This document shows, in pieces, positions 1-6,312 of a DNA stretch of 6,637 nt. The notes under the pieces were generated by a model. The model worked only from the letters and a program-made list of their open reading frames with translations. It was not told the DNA's origin and searched no databases. The position numbers were made by a program, and so were the translations under genes. This stretch comes from Syntrophobacterales bacterium (GTDB lineage Bacteria > Desulfobacterota > Syntrophia > Syntrophales > UBA6807): the NCBI GenBank assembly GCA_021159265.1, contig JAGGSD010000155.1, positions 1 through 6,637 on the forward strand, written 5' to 3'. The stretch's first letter is position 1; every line of letters begins with the position of its first letter.

Positions 1-200
1 CGAAAAAGAAAATTTAATTTCGCACTTTCTTTTTTTTCGTGGTTTCGTGATTGTTTTTAATTCTTTTGCCAATTTTGCACGAACCTTACGATTAAGGGAC
101 TAATATGTTTATTTTGATATTTTCTATCAAGGAACTGTCTAAAAGTCAAAACAAAAAACTGATGGGGAATCACTTTAGCGCTTTTGAATAATCAACAAGC
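1..200. other. AT-rich non-coding flank, no gene seen
   Basis: No credible reading frame, RNA gene or paired repeat is visible here. The first 60 bases are rich in A/T runs and carry the heptamer TTTCGTG twice (35-41 and 43-49). Read on the minus strand this is a CACGAAA-type repeat, of the sort often scattered between genes in environmental anaerobes. The stretch lies downstream of the minus-strand tRNA terminator, so it is not expected to be part of that transcript. Confidence 0.5.
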
Positions 201-238
201 AAAAAAGGGATTTACGACCTGATTGCCGTAAATCCCTT
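201..238 (-). terminator. Intrinsic terminator of the tRNA-Phe unit
   Basis: A perfect 12-bp inverted repeat (205-216 with 227-238, AAGGGATTTACG against CGTAAATCCCTT) encloses a 10-nt loop. On the minus strand the stem is followed directly by a run of T (complement of A 201-206), giving a standard hairpin plus U-tract. It begins 9 nt after the tRNA CCA end, so it should terminate the tRNA transcript. It should also stop any read-through from prmA and the RDD gene, for which I see no separate terminator. A weaker T run follows the stem on the plus strand, but no plus-strand gene is visible upstream. Confidence 0.88.
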
Positions 239-246
239 GATTTTTA

Positions 247-322
247 TGGTGGGTCAGGGCAGAATTGAACTGCCGACACCTGGATTTTCAGTCCAGTGCT
301 CTACCGACTGAGCTACCGACCC
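247..322 (-). tRNA. tRNA-Phe (anticodon GAA)
   Basis: On the minus strand the 76 nt fold into a complete cloverleaf. The acceptor stem pairs GGGTCGG with CTGACCC (one G-T pair). The D arm is GCTC/GAGC, the anticodon stem CTGGA/TCCAG, and the T arm GGCAG/CTGCC around the loop TTCAATT. The seven-base anticodon loop CTGAAAA gives anticodon GAA (plus-strand 287-289), which reads Phe codons UUC and UUU. The discriminator is A, and the 3' CCA is encoded (247-249). All stems are intact, so the gene should be functional. It has its own upstream promoter and downstream terminator and therefore looks monocistronic. Confidence 0.97.
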
Positions 323-348
323 ACTATTTTTTATGCTTGAGACGGCGT

Positions 349-377
349 ATCTTAAGGTTGAATGTTTTTTTTGTCAA
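349..377 (-). promoter_or_regulatory. Sigma70-type promoter of tRNA-Phe
   Basis: On the minus strand a perfect -35 hexamer TTGACA (372-377) is separated by exactly 17 bp, including an A-run, from TAAGAT (349-354), a 4/6 match to the -10 consensus. Transcription would start near base 342, leaving a short leader of about 20 nt before the tRNA 5' end at 322. The promoter lies just beyond the RDD gene stop codon (385), so the tRNA is transcribed independently of prmA/RDD. Confidence 0.75.
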
Positions 378-384
378 GAAATTT

Positions 385-870
385 TTAACAGACCTTGTAG
401 CTATTATATGCTGGTCCCCTGTTTAATTTGATTACGTATGTTGCTGCTATCATGTCATGCCATCCCCGTTTTTTACTATCGAAAGCAACCCAGATAAATC
501 CGAGATTGAATATCAAGCCGGAGATGACATATCCCACCCATCTTAGAAAAGCTACCCCCAGGGTCATGGGTTCTCCTGTTTTTTGGATTACTTTGAGCCC
601 AAAGAGCTTTTTCCCGGGCGTCTGGCCTATAGTACCGTGGAAATATGTAAAGTAAACCATGTTCAACAGGATGTTCGTTCCATAATAGGAGAGAAAAAAC
701 GTACCTGTCATGGTTCTCGGTATATCCATGGAAAGACTAAATGGGAAACCCAGGCCCAAAAACAAGTTTCCTATGACAATAAGGATCATGTAAATTAAGA
801 AGAGAATTAACTTGTCTATTGAAAATGCCAGCGTTCTTATCCAGAATCCTCCGTAATAGATTTGGTTCAT
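385..870 (-). CDS. RDD family integral membrane protein
   Basis: The 161-residue protein carries the hallmarks of the RDD family: Arg12 just before the first membrane helix, Asp19 inside it (the motif here reads RTLAFSID), the loop GQTPGKKLFGLKV (82-94), and the closing D131-to-D139 segment ending GWHDMIA. Hydrophobic stretches at about 18-42, 57-77 and 104-128 suggest three membrane helices, the usual number for short family members. Function across the family is poorly defined; some members have been linked to ion transport or stress, and nothing here narrows that. Its ATG overlaps the prmA stop codon as ATGA (867-870), so it is probably translationally coupled to prmA and needs no Shine-Dalgarno of its own. 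The last dozen residues are polar and not conserved-looking. Confidence 0.85.
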   Translation of the reverse strand: MNQIYYGGFWIRTLAFSIDKLILFLIYMILIVIGNLFLGLGFPFSLSMDIPRTMTGTFFLSYYGTNILLNMVYFTYFHGTIGQTPGKKLFGLKVIQKTGEPMTLGVAFLRWVGYVISGLIFNLGFIWVAFDSKKRGWHDMIAATYVIKLNRGPAYNSYKVC

Positions 871-1817
871 TCAGTATTTCCCCCTTCTCCTTTTTTCAGA
901 ATATAGCAGACCCATTCTTTTTCGGTAAGCATCTTATGAAGGATAATATCTTTTGTATAAAATCGCTTTTCTATATTACTCGAATTACCTTCTGTTATTC
1001 CAGATATGATAAGGTATGCTTCCGGGTTCATCATCCTGAGAAGGGTGGACTGGAGTTTTATTAGAGAATTTGCTGTCAGGTTTGCTACAATCAAATCGAA
1101 TCTACCCTTGAGGTTAGAAATGTCGCTATTGATAATTTCTATTTTGTCATCTACCATATTGATAGCAATATTTTTACCGGCAATTTCTGCTGCTTTAGGA
1201 TCGATATCAACAGCGACAATCGTTCCGATTCCAAGCTTTGCGCAGGAGATAGCAAGGATACCTGTCCCCGTGCCCACATCAAGGGCCCTCCAATCCTGAG
1301 TCCGTTTATTATGTGCTGCAATATCTTCAAGTGCTATAATGCACATTCTTGTCGACGAATGCTGACCTGTACCAAAGGCCATACCGGGGTCTATATCAAT
1401 GACAATGTCCCGTCCGAGGGGAGCGTATCGTTCCCAGGTTGGTTTGATCACAATATCTTTACTAATTCTGATAGGTTTGAAGTATTTTTTCCACTGTTCT
1501 TCCCAGTCTGGATCAACAATTGTATTTGTAACGAACGTTGGTTCTTGTAAATCGGGGAATATTTCGGAAAGACTTTTTATATAATTCTTAAGGGCGGAAA
1601 TTTGTTTTTCCGCTTTCGGGTTCCATGGTAGATAAGCTTTTAACTCTGCTTTTAAAAGTGGTAGCGTTATATCGTCAAAAGAATTCAGCGCCGGTTCCTC
1701 TTGAACTATTCCTTCTGTGCCCAGTTCCGTAAGAAAATTTGACAGGGCGTCTGTCAATTTAGAAGGTGTTGTCAGAATAATTTCTACCCATTTTTGCTTC
1801 ACAGATTTTTCAGACAT
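867..1817 (-). CDS. prmA: Ribosomal protein L11 methyltransferase PrmA
   Basis: The 316-residue product is a full-length PrmA, the SAM-dependent enzyme that trimethylates ribosomal protein L11 in the cytoplasm. Residues about 9-95 form the N-terminal substrate-recognition domain. The family signature WEEQWKKYFKP is at 105-115 and DPGMAFGTGQHSST at 143-156. SAM-binding motif I is LDVGTGTGILAI (179-190), with the acidic VDIDP strand at 203-207 and the catalytic-region ANLTA at 245-249. I chose the ATG at 1817 because family similarity begins at once (KWVEIILTT) and an AAAGGG lies 9 nt upstream. The same frame is open back to a TTG at 1943, but those 42 extra residues (MLAIFPKGG...) resemble nothing in the family. 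The stop overlaps the start of the downstream RDD gene. No clear promoter was recognised upstream. Confidence 0.95.
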   Translation of the reverse strand: MSEKSVKQKWVEIILTTPSKLTDALSNFLTELGTEGIVQEEPALNSFDDITLPLLKAELKAYLPWNPKAEKQISALKNYIKSLSEIFPDLQEPTFVTNTIVDPDWEEQWKKYFKPIRISKDIVIKPTWERYAPLGRDIVIDIDPGMAFGTGQHSSTRMCIIALEDIAAHNKRTQDWRALDVGTGTGILAISCAKLGIGTIVAVDIDPKAAEIAGKNIAINMVDDKIEIINSDISNLKGRFDLIVANLTANSLIKLQSTLLRMMNPEAYLIISGITEGNSSNIEKRFYTKDIILHKMLTEKEWVCYILKKGEGGNTE

Positions 1818-1933
1818 TTCCTTTTTCCCTTTCTCGCCGATACAATTGACCTGTGTTGCGATAAAAAATGGGAAATTAGTTTCAGTGAAGTGAATTTGGC
1901 TATCTTTTGACTTATAACCTCCTTTGGGGAAGA

Positions 1934-1962
1934 TTGCAAGCAACTTGAATTTTCAATATCTT
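1934..1962 (+). promoter_or_regulatory. Candidate promoter for the siroheme gene
   Basis: TTGCAA (1934-1939, 4/6 to the -35 consensus) is followed after 17 bp by TATCTT (1957-1962, 4/6 to the -10 consensus). It would start transcription near 1969 and leave a leader of about 27 nt. A nearby alternative is TTGAAT (1945-1950) with GATAAT (1966-1971), but at a short 15-bp spacing. In AT-rich DNA such matches are common, so this is only a candidate. Confidence 0.3.
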
Positions 1963-1983
1963 CATGATAATAAACAAAGCTCT

Positions 1984-1989
1984 AAGGGG
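1984..1989 (+). promoter_or_regulatory. Ribosome binding site that fixes the siroheme gene start
   Basis: AAGGGG lies 6 nt before the ATG at 1996. It supports that ATG over an upstream in-frame start at 1924, whose extra 24 residues overlap the candidate promoter and are not like the family. Confidence 0.7.
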
Positions 1990-1995
1990 CAATTT

Positions 1996-2649
1996 ATGAA
2001 ATACTACCCGGTCTATATTGATATTTCAAAGAGTAAATGTGTCGTTGTAGGTGGAGGAGAGGTTGCTGAAAGAAAGGTGAAACGGTTACTTGAATGTGAT
2101 GCAGACGTGGTAGTTGTGGGAAACGAACTTACTCCGAAACTGGAAGCGATGAAAAATGACGGGAGTATAAGCCATATCCCTGATAATTATCAGAGTGATT
2201 ATATCGAAGGGGCTCGACTGGTTATTGGTGCAACGAACAGTGACGAGATTAACAAACGAATTTACCGTGATTCCAGAAAAAGAGGTATATTGGTAAACAT
2301 TGTAGATGATCCTGCAAAATGTGACTTTATTGTTCCCTCTGTATTGCAACAGGGGGATCTTTCCATAGCCATATCAACTGGTGGTAAAAGTCCATCACTG
2401 GCGAGAAACCTGCGTGAAGAATTAGAGCAACGTTATGGCCATGAATACGAAATTCTCCTGAATATTATGGGAAATATAAGGGAAAAAATCATTGCACGCG
2501 GGGAACCTTCAGGGGAGAACAAAAAATTGTTTGAATCAGTTTTAAATTCAGATATTCTTCAGCACATCAGAAAGAAAAATTGGGATAAGGTCAGAAAAAT
2601 TATACATAATCTGGTTGGTGAAGATATAAATATTGATAAGGCCCCCTAA
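1996..2649 (+). CDS. Precorrin-2 dehydrogenase (siroheme synthase N-terminal type)
   Basis: The 217-residue protein is a Met8/CysG-N type enzyme. The family oxidises precorrin-2 to sirohydrochlorin with NAD+, and many members also insert Fe2+ to give siroheme. The N-terminal Rossmann fold shows the dinucleotide loop VVVGGGEVAERK (16-27) and the IGATNS segment (77-82). The segment NIVDDPAKCDFIVPS (101-115) contains Asp104, which aligns with the catalytic Asp of CysG. STGGKSPSLARNLREELE (127-144) is the dimerisation-region signature. Length fits the stand-alone dehydrogenase/chelatase; there is no uroporphyrinogen methyltransferase domain, which must be encoded elsewhere. Siroheme serves sulfite and nitrite reductases, and sirohydrochlorin feeds cobalamin and the alternative haem route; which applies here cannot be told. 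The gene is alone on its strand, and a repeat element begins 18 bp after its stop. Confidence 0.93.
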   Translation: MKYYPVYIDISKSKCVVVGGGEVAERKVKRLLECDADVVVVGNELTPKLEAMKNDGSISHIPDNYQSDYIEGARLVIGATNSDEINKRIYRDSRKRGILVNIVDDPAKCDFIVPSVLQQGDLSIAISTGGKSPSLARNLREELEQRYGHEYEILLNIMGNIREKIIARGEPSGENKKLFESVLNSDILQHIRKKNWDKVRKIIHNLVGEDINIDKAP

Positions 2650-2667
2650 ATCCGACATTAAGAGATA

Positions 2668-2871
2668 GTAACCGTTCACAGGTTCATGGTTCAGCGTTAA
2701 GGACAAAGGCATCATTAAAGACCTGAAGTCCTCGTCAAAAATGCTCATTTTCGCAAATAATTGCCGACTTGGCTCCGGATTTTGTTTCAGGCCTGACGAA
2801 GCTGACACTTTTCTCGTAAATACGCATCCCAAATGCAGTCCGGGGGCAAGAATGGAACCTTGAACGGTTAC
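2668..2871. repeat. 204-bp stretch bounded by inverted repeats (MITE/REP-like)
   Basis: The left end GTAACCGTTCACAGGTTC (2668-2685) and the right end GAACCTTGAACGGTTAC (2855-2871) are inverted complements of each other, identical over 17 positions apart from one inserted base. No transposase fits in the 204 bp, and no clear target-site duplication flanks it (left AAGAGATA, right AAAAGTTC). It sits in the gap between two convergent genes, a typical refuge for small non-autonomous elements. A 116-codon minus-strand frame (2548-2898) runs through it and into the siroheme gene, but it looks like a chance reading of the repeat. Whether other copies exist in the genome cannot be seen here. Confidence 0.6.
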
Positions 2872-2943
2872 AAAAGTTCTAAGATAAAACTGCCCCATTC
2901 TTCTGTCAAATCTAAGAGAGGCACAACGCTTACAAGGATATCA

Positions 2944-5163
2944 TCACGCCCGTTCATTTTTTTTCGCCAGGATGCGGGCATAAAAATCAAGGACCCTGTC
3001 CGCTATTTTATCTTCGGAGAACTTACTGGCGAACCTTTTGGCATTAGTGGACATCTCAGCGAGATGGCGATCATCCTCCAGTAAACCAGCTATCGTTTTA
3101 GCCCATTCCGTGGCATTTTCACGAGTCTTAAAGCCAGTTATGCCGTTTTTTATGACATCCGCGATACCGCTGGAACGTACTGCTACTACAGGACAACCTC
3201 CGGCCATGGCTTCCAGCAATACCATCCCTTGTGTTTCAGAAGTGGAGGTAAAGACAAACAAATCCGCGGCTGTATAATACAGTGGCATCTTTTCAGGCAT
3301 GACCTTACCCGTAAAAGTGATAATGGATGTCAGCCCGTTTTTCTCCGCATATTTTTCCAGATTTTTTCGTTCCATACCATCGCCGATGATGAGACAGTGA
3401 AATTTCACCCGCGCTTGCGATTGCACCTGTTTCAACGCGTCCAGCAGAAAATAGAGATTCTTTTCAGGAGATAGGCGGGCGACACTCACAAGCAGTTTCC
3501 CCTTGTTTGTAACAAAAGATCGGCGCAGATCGTTTGCTTCTTCCAAATCAACATTTTCAAAAGCAGTTGTGTCTAACCCGGTGGGAATGGTTTCCACCAT
3601 GGTGCTCACCCCCAGATTTCTAAGATATTCTTCAGCGGAATAGGTGGGGACTATTACACCATCACATTTCATGGCAAAATTTTTGACAATATAGTGGGCA
3701 AGAATATTTTTGAAAACGATGCCGGGAATTGGTACATAGTGCGCGTATTTTTCAAAGCGGGTATGATAGGTATAGATAACCGGAACACCTGCGCGTTTTG
3801 CTAGTCTGAGTCCCGTCCGTCCCAGCCAGTAGGGATGATGGATGTGGACGATATCCGGCTTCCAGGAGCAAAATATTTTTCGCAGAGCAGGTGAAAAGGG
3901 ATTTACAATGGGAAAGTTTTCAATTTTTTTATAAGAAATAATGGCAGGGCATCGATAAATGCGCTCTTCATGATCAGTATCATTATTGCGATAGGAAGGC
4001 GCAATAATCTTGACGTTATGGCCTTTGGTCATGAGACTGCGGCATAACCGCTGGATAGATAGAGGAACACCTCCTATAAAAGGAAGGTAATTGTTGGTGA
4101 AATGAACGATATTGAGTTTTTTGTGGAAAAACTGTTCTTCATCTCTATCAAAGTTGCGGTAAAGCCTTTTTTGACGGGTAATATGGCCATATATGTTAAT
4201 AGCCACAAGCCCGAGAAGGGAAAGCAGCAAAAGGAAGTTAAGCATTCCTGCATAGAAGATGGAATGAATGAAAACCCAGAGATTTTCTATTTTGCGCAGC
4301 AGGGGGTTAGTCTGCCGCGCAACCTCAATCTTGTGGCAACTGACCGAGTCGGGTGTTACCACAACTTTGAGGTAATGATACGTACTTGCATTATCGTTTA
4401 TTATCAGCCCCCCTCCGCCACCAGAGACGTAATAGGGAACGCTGCGTATCTCCTTTTTTGAAAAAGTCTGAAAATTGGATGAAAAAACGGCATCTACACT
4501 ATAAAGGACTGCAGTATTCTGAATAAGCTTGCAAAATGTTGTGTTTTCTAGGTACTTGTCCTGCTCAAAAAAATGTGCCGATGTTACCTTAAAAGGGGGA
4601 CGGTTTATTATAATAAAGCGGTGCTGGAAGTTTTGCGCCTGCCGGAGCTGCTTAACAAGCCACTTTTGCTGCCAGCGGAGCGATGTTTCGCCACTGGAGT
4701 CGAGAAAAATAAACAAACAATCCCCCGCCTGAAAGGAGAAAAAGAATGGACCAAAGTGCCGATAGAAAAGTCTTGCCCCAAAGCCTTCCTTTTCATTATC
4801 GCCAAAGGCCATGACATAGGGTATAGAAAGCTTTTTCAGACTGCGGTATAAAATCCGGTATTTATCCTCTGCGCCATCGGAGACGGCATTTCCTGAGGAA
4901 ATGAGAAAATCCACGTTGTCCTGATTCAGCATATTGATGATTTTTTTATCGAAGACACCGATTGAATTGTTGATGTTGCCGATTACGGCGAAATTAAATC
5001 GTTTACTACCGTTGAGATTTTTTTCTATTCTGTCGATGTTAACAACGTTTAACGCGAAAAAATCTGTTTCGAAGATGTAGAGATAAATCTTGTAACTGAC
5101 CAAAAGAATAAGAAGCATAAGAACTGCATAAAAGATAATTTTTAATTTTCTATTTTGCGGCAT
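2944..5163 (-). CDS. Membrane-anchored inactive metallophosphoesterase-like domain fused to GT4 glycosyltransferase
   Basis: The 739-residue protein has four parts. Residues 9-31 are a membrane segment preceded by basic residues. Residues about 55-282 have the layout of a calcineurin-like phosphoesterase, but every ligand motif is altered: GNIN (62-65), GNAVSD (91-96), GDNE (121-124), NRPPF (187-191) and SNFQ (229-232). Residues about 303-324 are a second membrane segment followed by RQKRLYR. Residues 348-739 are a complete GT4 (GT-B) glycosyltransferase with GGVP (364-367), HHPYWLG (442-448), TYHTRFEKY (465-473), ARLSPEKN (562-569), IGDG (593-596) and the E-x7-E pair Glu643/Glu651. The HH..., YHT...HY and SETQGMVLLEAMA segments recall diacylglycerol glucosyltransferases, so a lipid acceptor is likely but unproven. 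The charge pattern puts the phosphoesterase-like part outside and the glycosyltransferase inside. The start overlaps the upstream gene by 14 bp; a weak AAGAAAG precedes it. No terminator is evident after its stop. Confidence 0.88.
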   Translation of the reverse strand: MPQNRKLKIIFYAVLMLLILLVSYKIYLYIFETDFFALNVVNIDRIEKNLNGSKRFNFAVIGNINNSIGVFDKKIINMLNQDNVDFLISSGNAVSDGAEDKYRILYRSLKKLSIPYVMAFGDNEKEGFGARLFYRHFGPFFFSFQAGDCLFIFLDSSGETSLRWQQKWLVKQLRQAQNFQHRFIIINRPPFKVTSAHFFEQDKYLENTTFCKLIQNTAVLYSVDAVFSSNFQTFSKKEIRSVPYYVSGGGGGLIINDNASTYHYLKVVVTPDSVSCHKIEVARQTNPLLRKIENLWVFIHSIFYAGMLNFLLLLSLLGLVAINIYGHITRQKRLYRNFDRDEEQFFHKKLNIVHFTNNYLPFIGGVPLSIQRLCRSLMTKGHNVKIIAPSYRNNDTDHEERIYRCPAIISYKKIENFPIVNPFSPALRKIFCSWKPDIVHIHHPYWLGRTGLRLAKRAGVPVIYTYHTRFEKYAHYVPIPGIVFKNILAHYIVKNFAMKCDGVIVPTYSAEEYLRNLGVSTMVETIPTGLDTTAFENVDLEEANDLRRSFVTNKGKLLVSVARLSPEKNLYFLLDALKQVQSQARVKFHCLIIGDGMERKNLEKYAEKNGLTSIITFTGKVMPEKMPLYYTAADLFVFTSTSETQGMVLLEAMAGGCPVVAVRSSGIADVIKNGITGFKTRENATEWAKTIAGLLEDDRHLAEMSTNAKRFASKFSEDKIADRVLDFYARILAKKNERA

Positions 5164-6301
5164 GACTGCTTTCTTTCTTATAGGATAATTCCAGATACAT
5201 GATAACGATACCGGTAATCATACCGATATAAATGGTAAAGAAACGCCAGAGCAACGTTAACGTGGCGATATCAGCGGGCTGGATCAATCTGGAAAAGATC
5301 AGGGCGTAGCCGCCTTCCGCAACTCCGGAGGCGCCGGGAGTCGGTGCGAAATACATGAGAAAGGTGACAAAAGCCTGCATGGCAAAGATGGTAAGAATGG
5401 ATATATGGTAGCCCATAGCTTCAACAAGAACGACCGAAAAAGAGAAAAGCAGCAGCAGGAAAAGAACGGTAAAGAAGATAGAAAGTAGAATGTATCGGGG
5501 ATGTCCTGACAGAAACAGGGTAAAGCTCCCGGAAAAATTATTTACTTCCCTGATGGCCCTTTTTAACCATTTTCTTTGGCGCCTGGCAGAGAGAAAATGC
5601 AAGCGCCGCAAAACAGCAACGACATCCAGAACTATAATCTTTATCAATCGTGGTTTAAAAATAATGACATAGAAAAGAAAGATATAGCAGATAACGATCA
5701 GCGTAATGATAGAGATGGTATGAGTAGAAACCATGAAATCATAAAGATTTCTTTGGTACAGCACCACAAAGGGTGCGGAAACAAAGAGAAACATCATAGC
5801 CAGAAAGGTACGGATGGTGGAAGCAGCCATAGCCTTACCCATCGGCATGTCTTTTTTCGTCATGAAATACACCTGCGCTAAACCACCACCCGTGGCCAAA
5901 GGGGTAATGTTTGAAACAAAAATATTGATAAATACCAGTTTCATGATTTCTTTGATCGCAATATGACAATCGATAGCCTTGACGACGTAATAGAGCCGCA
6001 ACCCATCCACCAGAAAATAAGCAATGAGGAGTATGGCCAGGGTGATGATGATAGAAGGCGATAGAAACGAAAAGTTGAAATGAAAATGACGGGTGGTTGC
6101 ATATTTATTGATAATAGATATTGAAAAAAAAGAGATAAAGAAAAAAAGAGCTGCAAGAATGTAATAAGAAATGGCCTTTTTTGAAAATGGCAAAAGCTTT
6201 ACGGCGGATCTATAAATTCTGACAGGAGCTAATGGATATCTATTTTTGAGTTGTTGAAAATCTTTCATTATGTCCAAGATATTTTTTTGAGACCTCGGCA
6301 T
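5150..6301 (-). CDS. YbhN/UPF0104 (LPG synthase TM-like) membrane protein, putative lipid flippase
   Basis: This is a polytopic protein of up to 383 residues with about eight hydrophobic segments (near 43-64, 82-100, 120-138, 163-183, 195-215, 270-294, 300-320 and 345-370). Family signatures are visible: SNITPLATGGGLAQVYF (130-146), PTPGASGVAEGGYALIF (320-336) and WRFFTIYIG (352-360). The family includes the flippase half of MprF, which moves aminoacyl-phosphatidylglycerol across the membrane, and proteins placed with glycosyltransferases. There is no C-terminal synthase domain, as usual for this stand-alone type. It overlaps the downstream glycosyltransferase gene by 14 bp, so the two are probably co-translated, and export of that enzyme's glycolipid is a reasonable guess. 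The start is uncertain: neither the ATG at 6301 nor the in-frame ATG at 6268 (Met12) has a Shine-Dalgarno, and the first lies in the spacer of an inverted repeat. Confidence 0.87.
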   Translation of the reverse strand: MPRSQKNILDIMKDFQQLKNRYPLAPVRIYRSAVKLLPFSKKAISYYILAALFFFISFFSISIINKYATTRHFHFNFSFLSPSIIITLAILLIAYFLVDGLRLYYVVKAIDCHIAIKEIMKLVFINIFVSNITPLATGGGLAQVYFMTKKDMPMGKAMAASTIRTFLAMMFLFVSAPFVVLYQRNLYDFMVSTHTISIITLIVICYIFLFYVIIFKPRLIKIIVLDVVAVLRRLHFLSARRQRKWLKRAIREVNNFSGSFTLFLSGHPRYILLSIFFTVLFLLLLFSFSVVLVEAMGYHISILTIFAMQAFVTFLMYFAPTPGASGVAEGGYALIFSRLIQPADIATLTLLWRFFTIYIGMITGIVIMYLELSYKKESSHAAK

Positions 6302-6312
6302 AAGGTCTCAAA
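6286..6312. repeat. Perfect 10-bp inverted repeat over the YbhN-family gene start
   Basis: TTTGAGACCT (6286-6295) and AGGTCTCAAA (6303-6312) are exact inverted complements around a 7-nt spacer that contains the ATG at 6299-6301. On the minus strand the stem is followed by A residues, not T, so it is not a terminator for either strand in the normal sense. It could be an operator, an mRNA hairpin hiding the first start codon, or the edge of the neighbouring repeat block. Confidence 0.6.

Larger units (their letters stand above)
1818..1995. promoter_or_regulatory. Divergent intergenic region between prmA and the siroheme gene
   Basis: These 178 bp separate the minus-strand prmA from the plus-strand precorrin-2 dehydrogenase gene and must hold promoters for both. 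The best plus-strand candidate is listed separately. No convincing minus-strand -35/-10 pair for prmA is visible. A strong Shine-Dalgarno-like AAAGGAGGT occurs on the minus strand at 1917-1925 without a nearby ATG, GTG or TTG. Confidence 0.5.

Noticed and set aside
247..322. tRNA-Phe as an integration site for a mobile island
   Set aside because: No integrase gene and no partial copy of the tRNA 3' end is seen anywhere in the window.
1818..1943. N-terminal extension of PrmA by 42 residues to a TTG at 1943
   Set aside because: The extra residues are unlike the family, would overlap the candidate promoter of the divergent gene, and the ATG at 1817 begins exactly at the conserved domain with a usable upstream AAAGGG.
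1924..1995. N-terminal extension of the siroheme gene by 24 residues
   Set aside because: AAGGGG is well placed for the ATG at 1996, and the family normally begins at the MKYYPV-like strand.
2548..2898. 116-codon minus-strand frame in the convergent gap
   Set aside because: It runs through the inverted-repeat element and into the antisense of the siroheme gene, has no family character, and reads as a translated repeat.
4102..4851. Plus-strand frames opposite the fusion gene
   Set aside because: They are antisense shadows of a gene with clear domain motifs and have no family features of their own.
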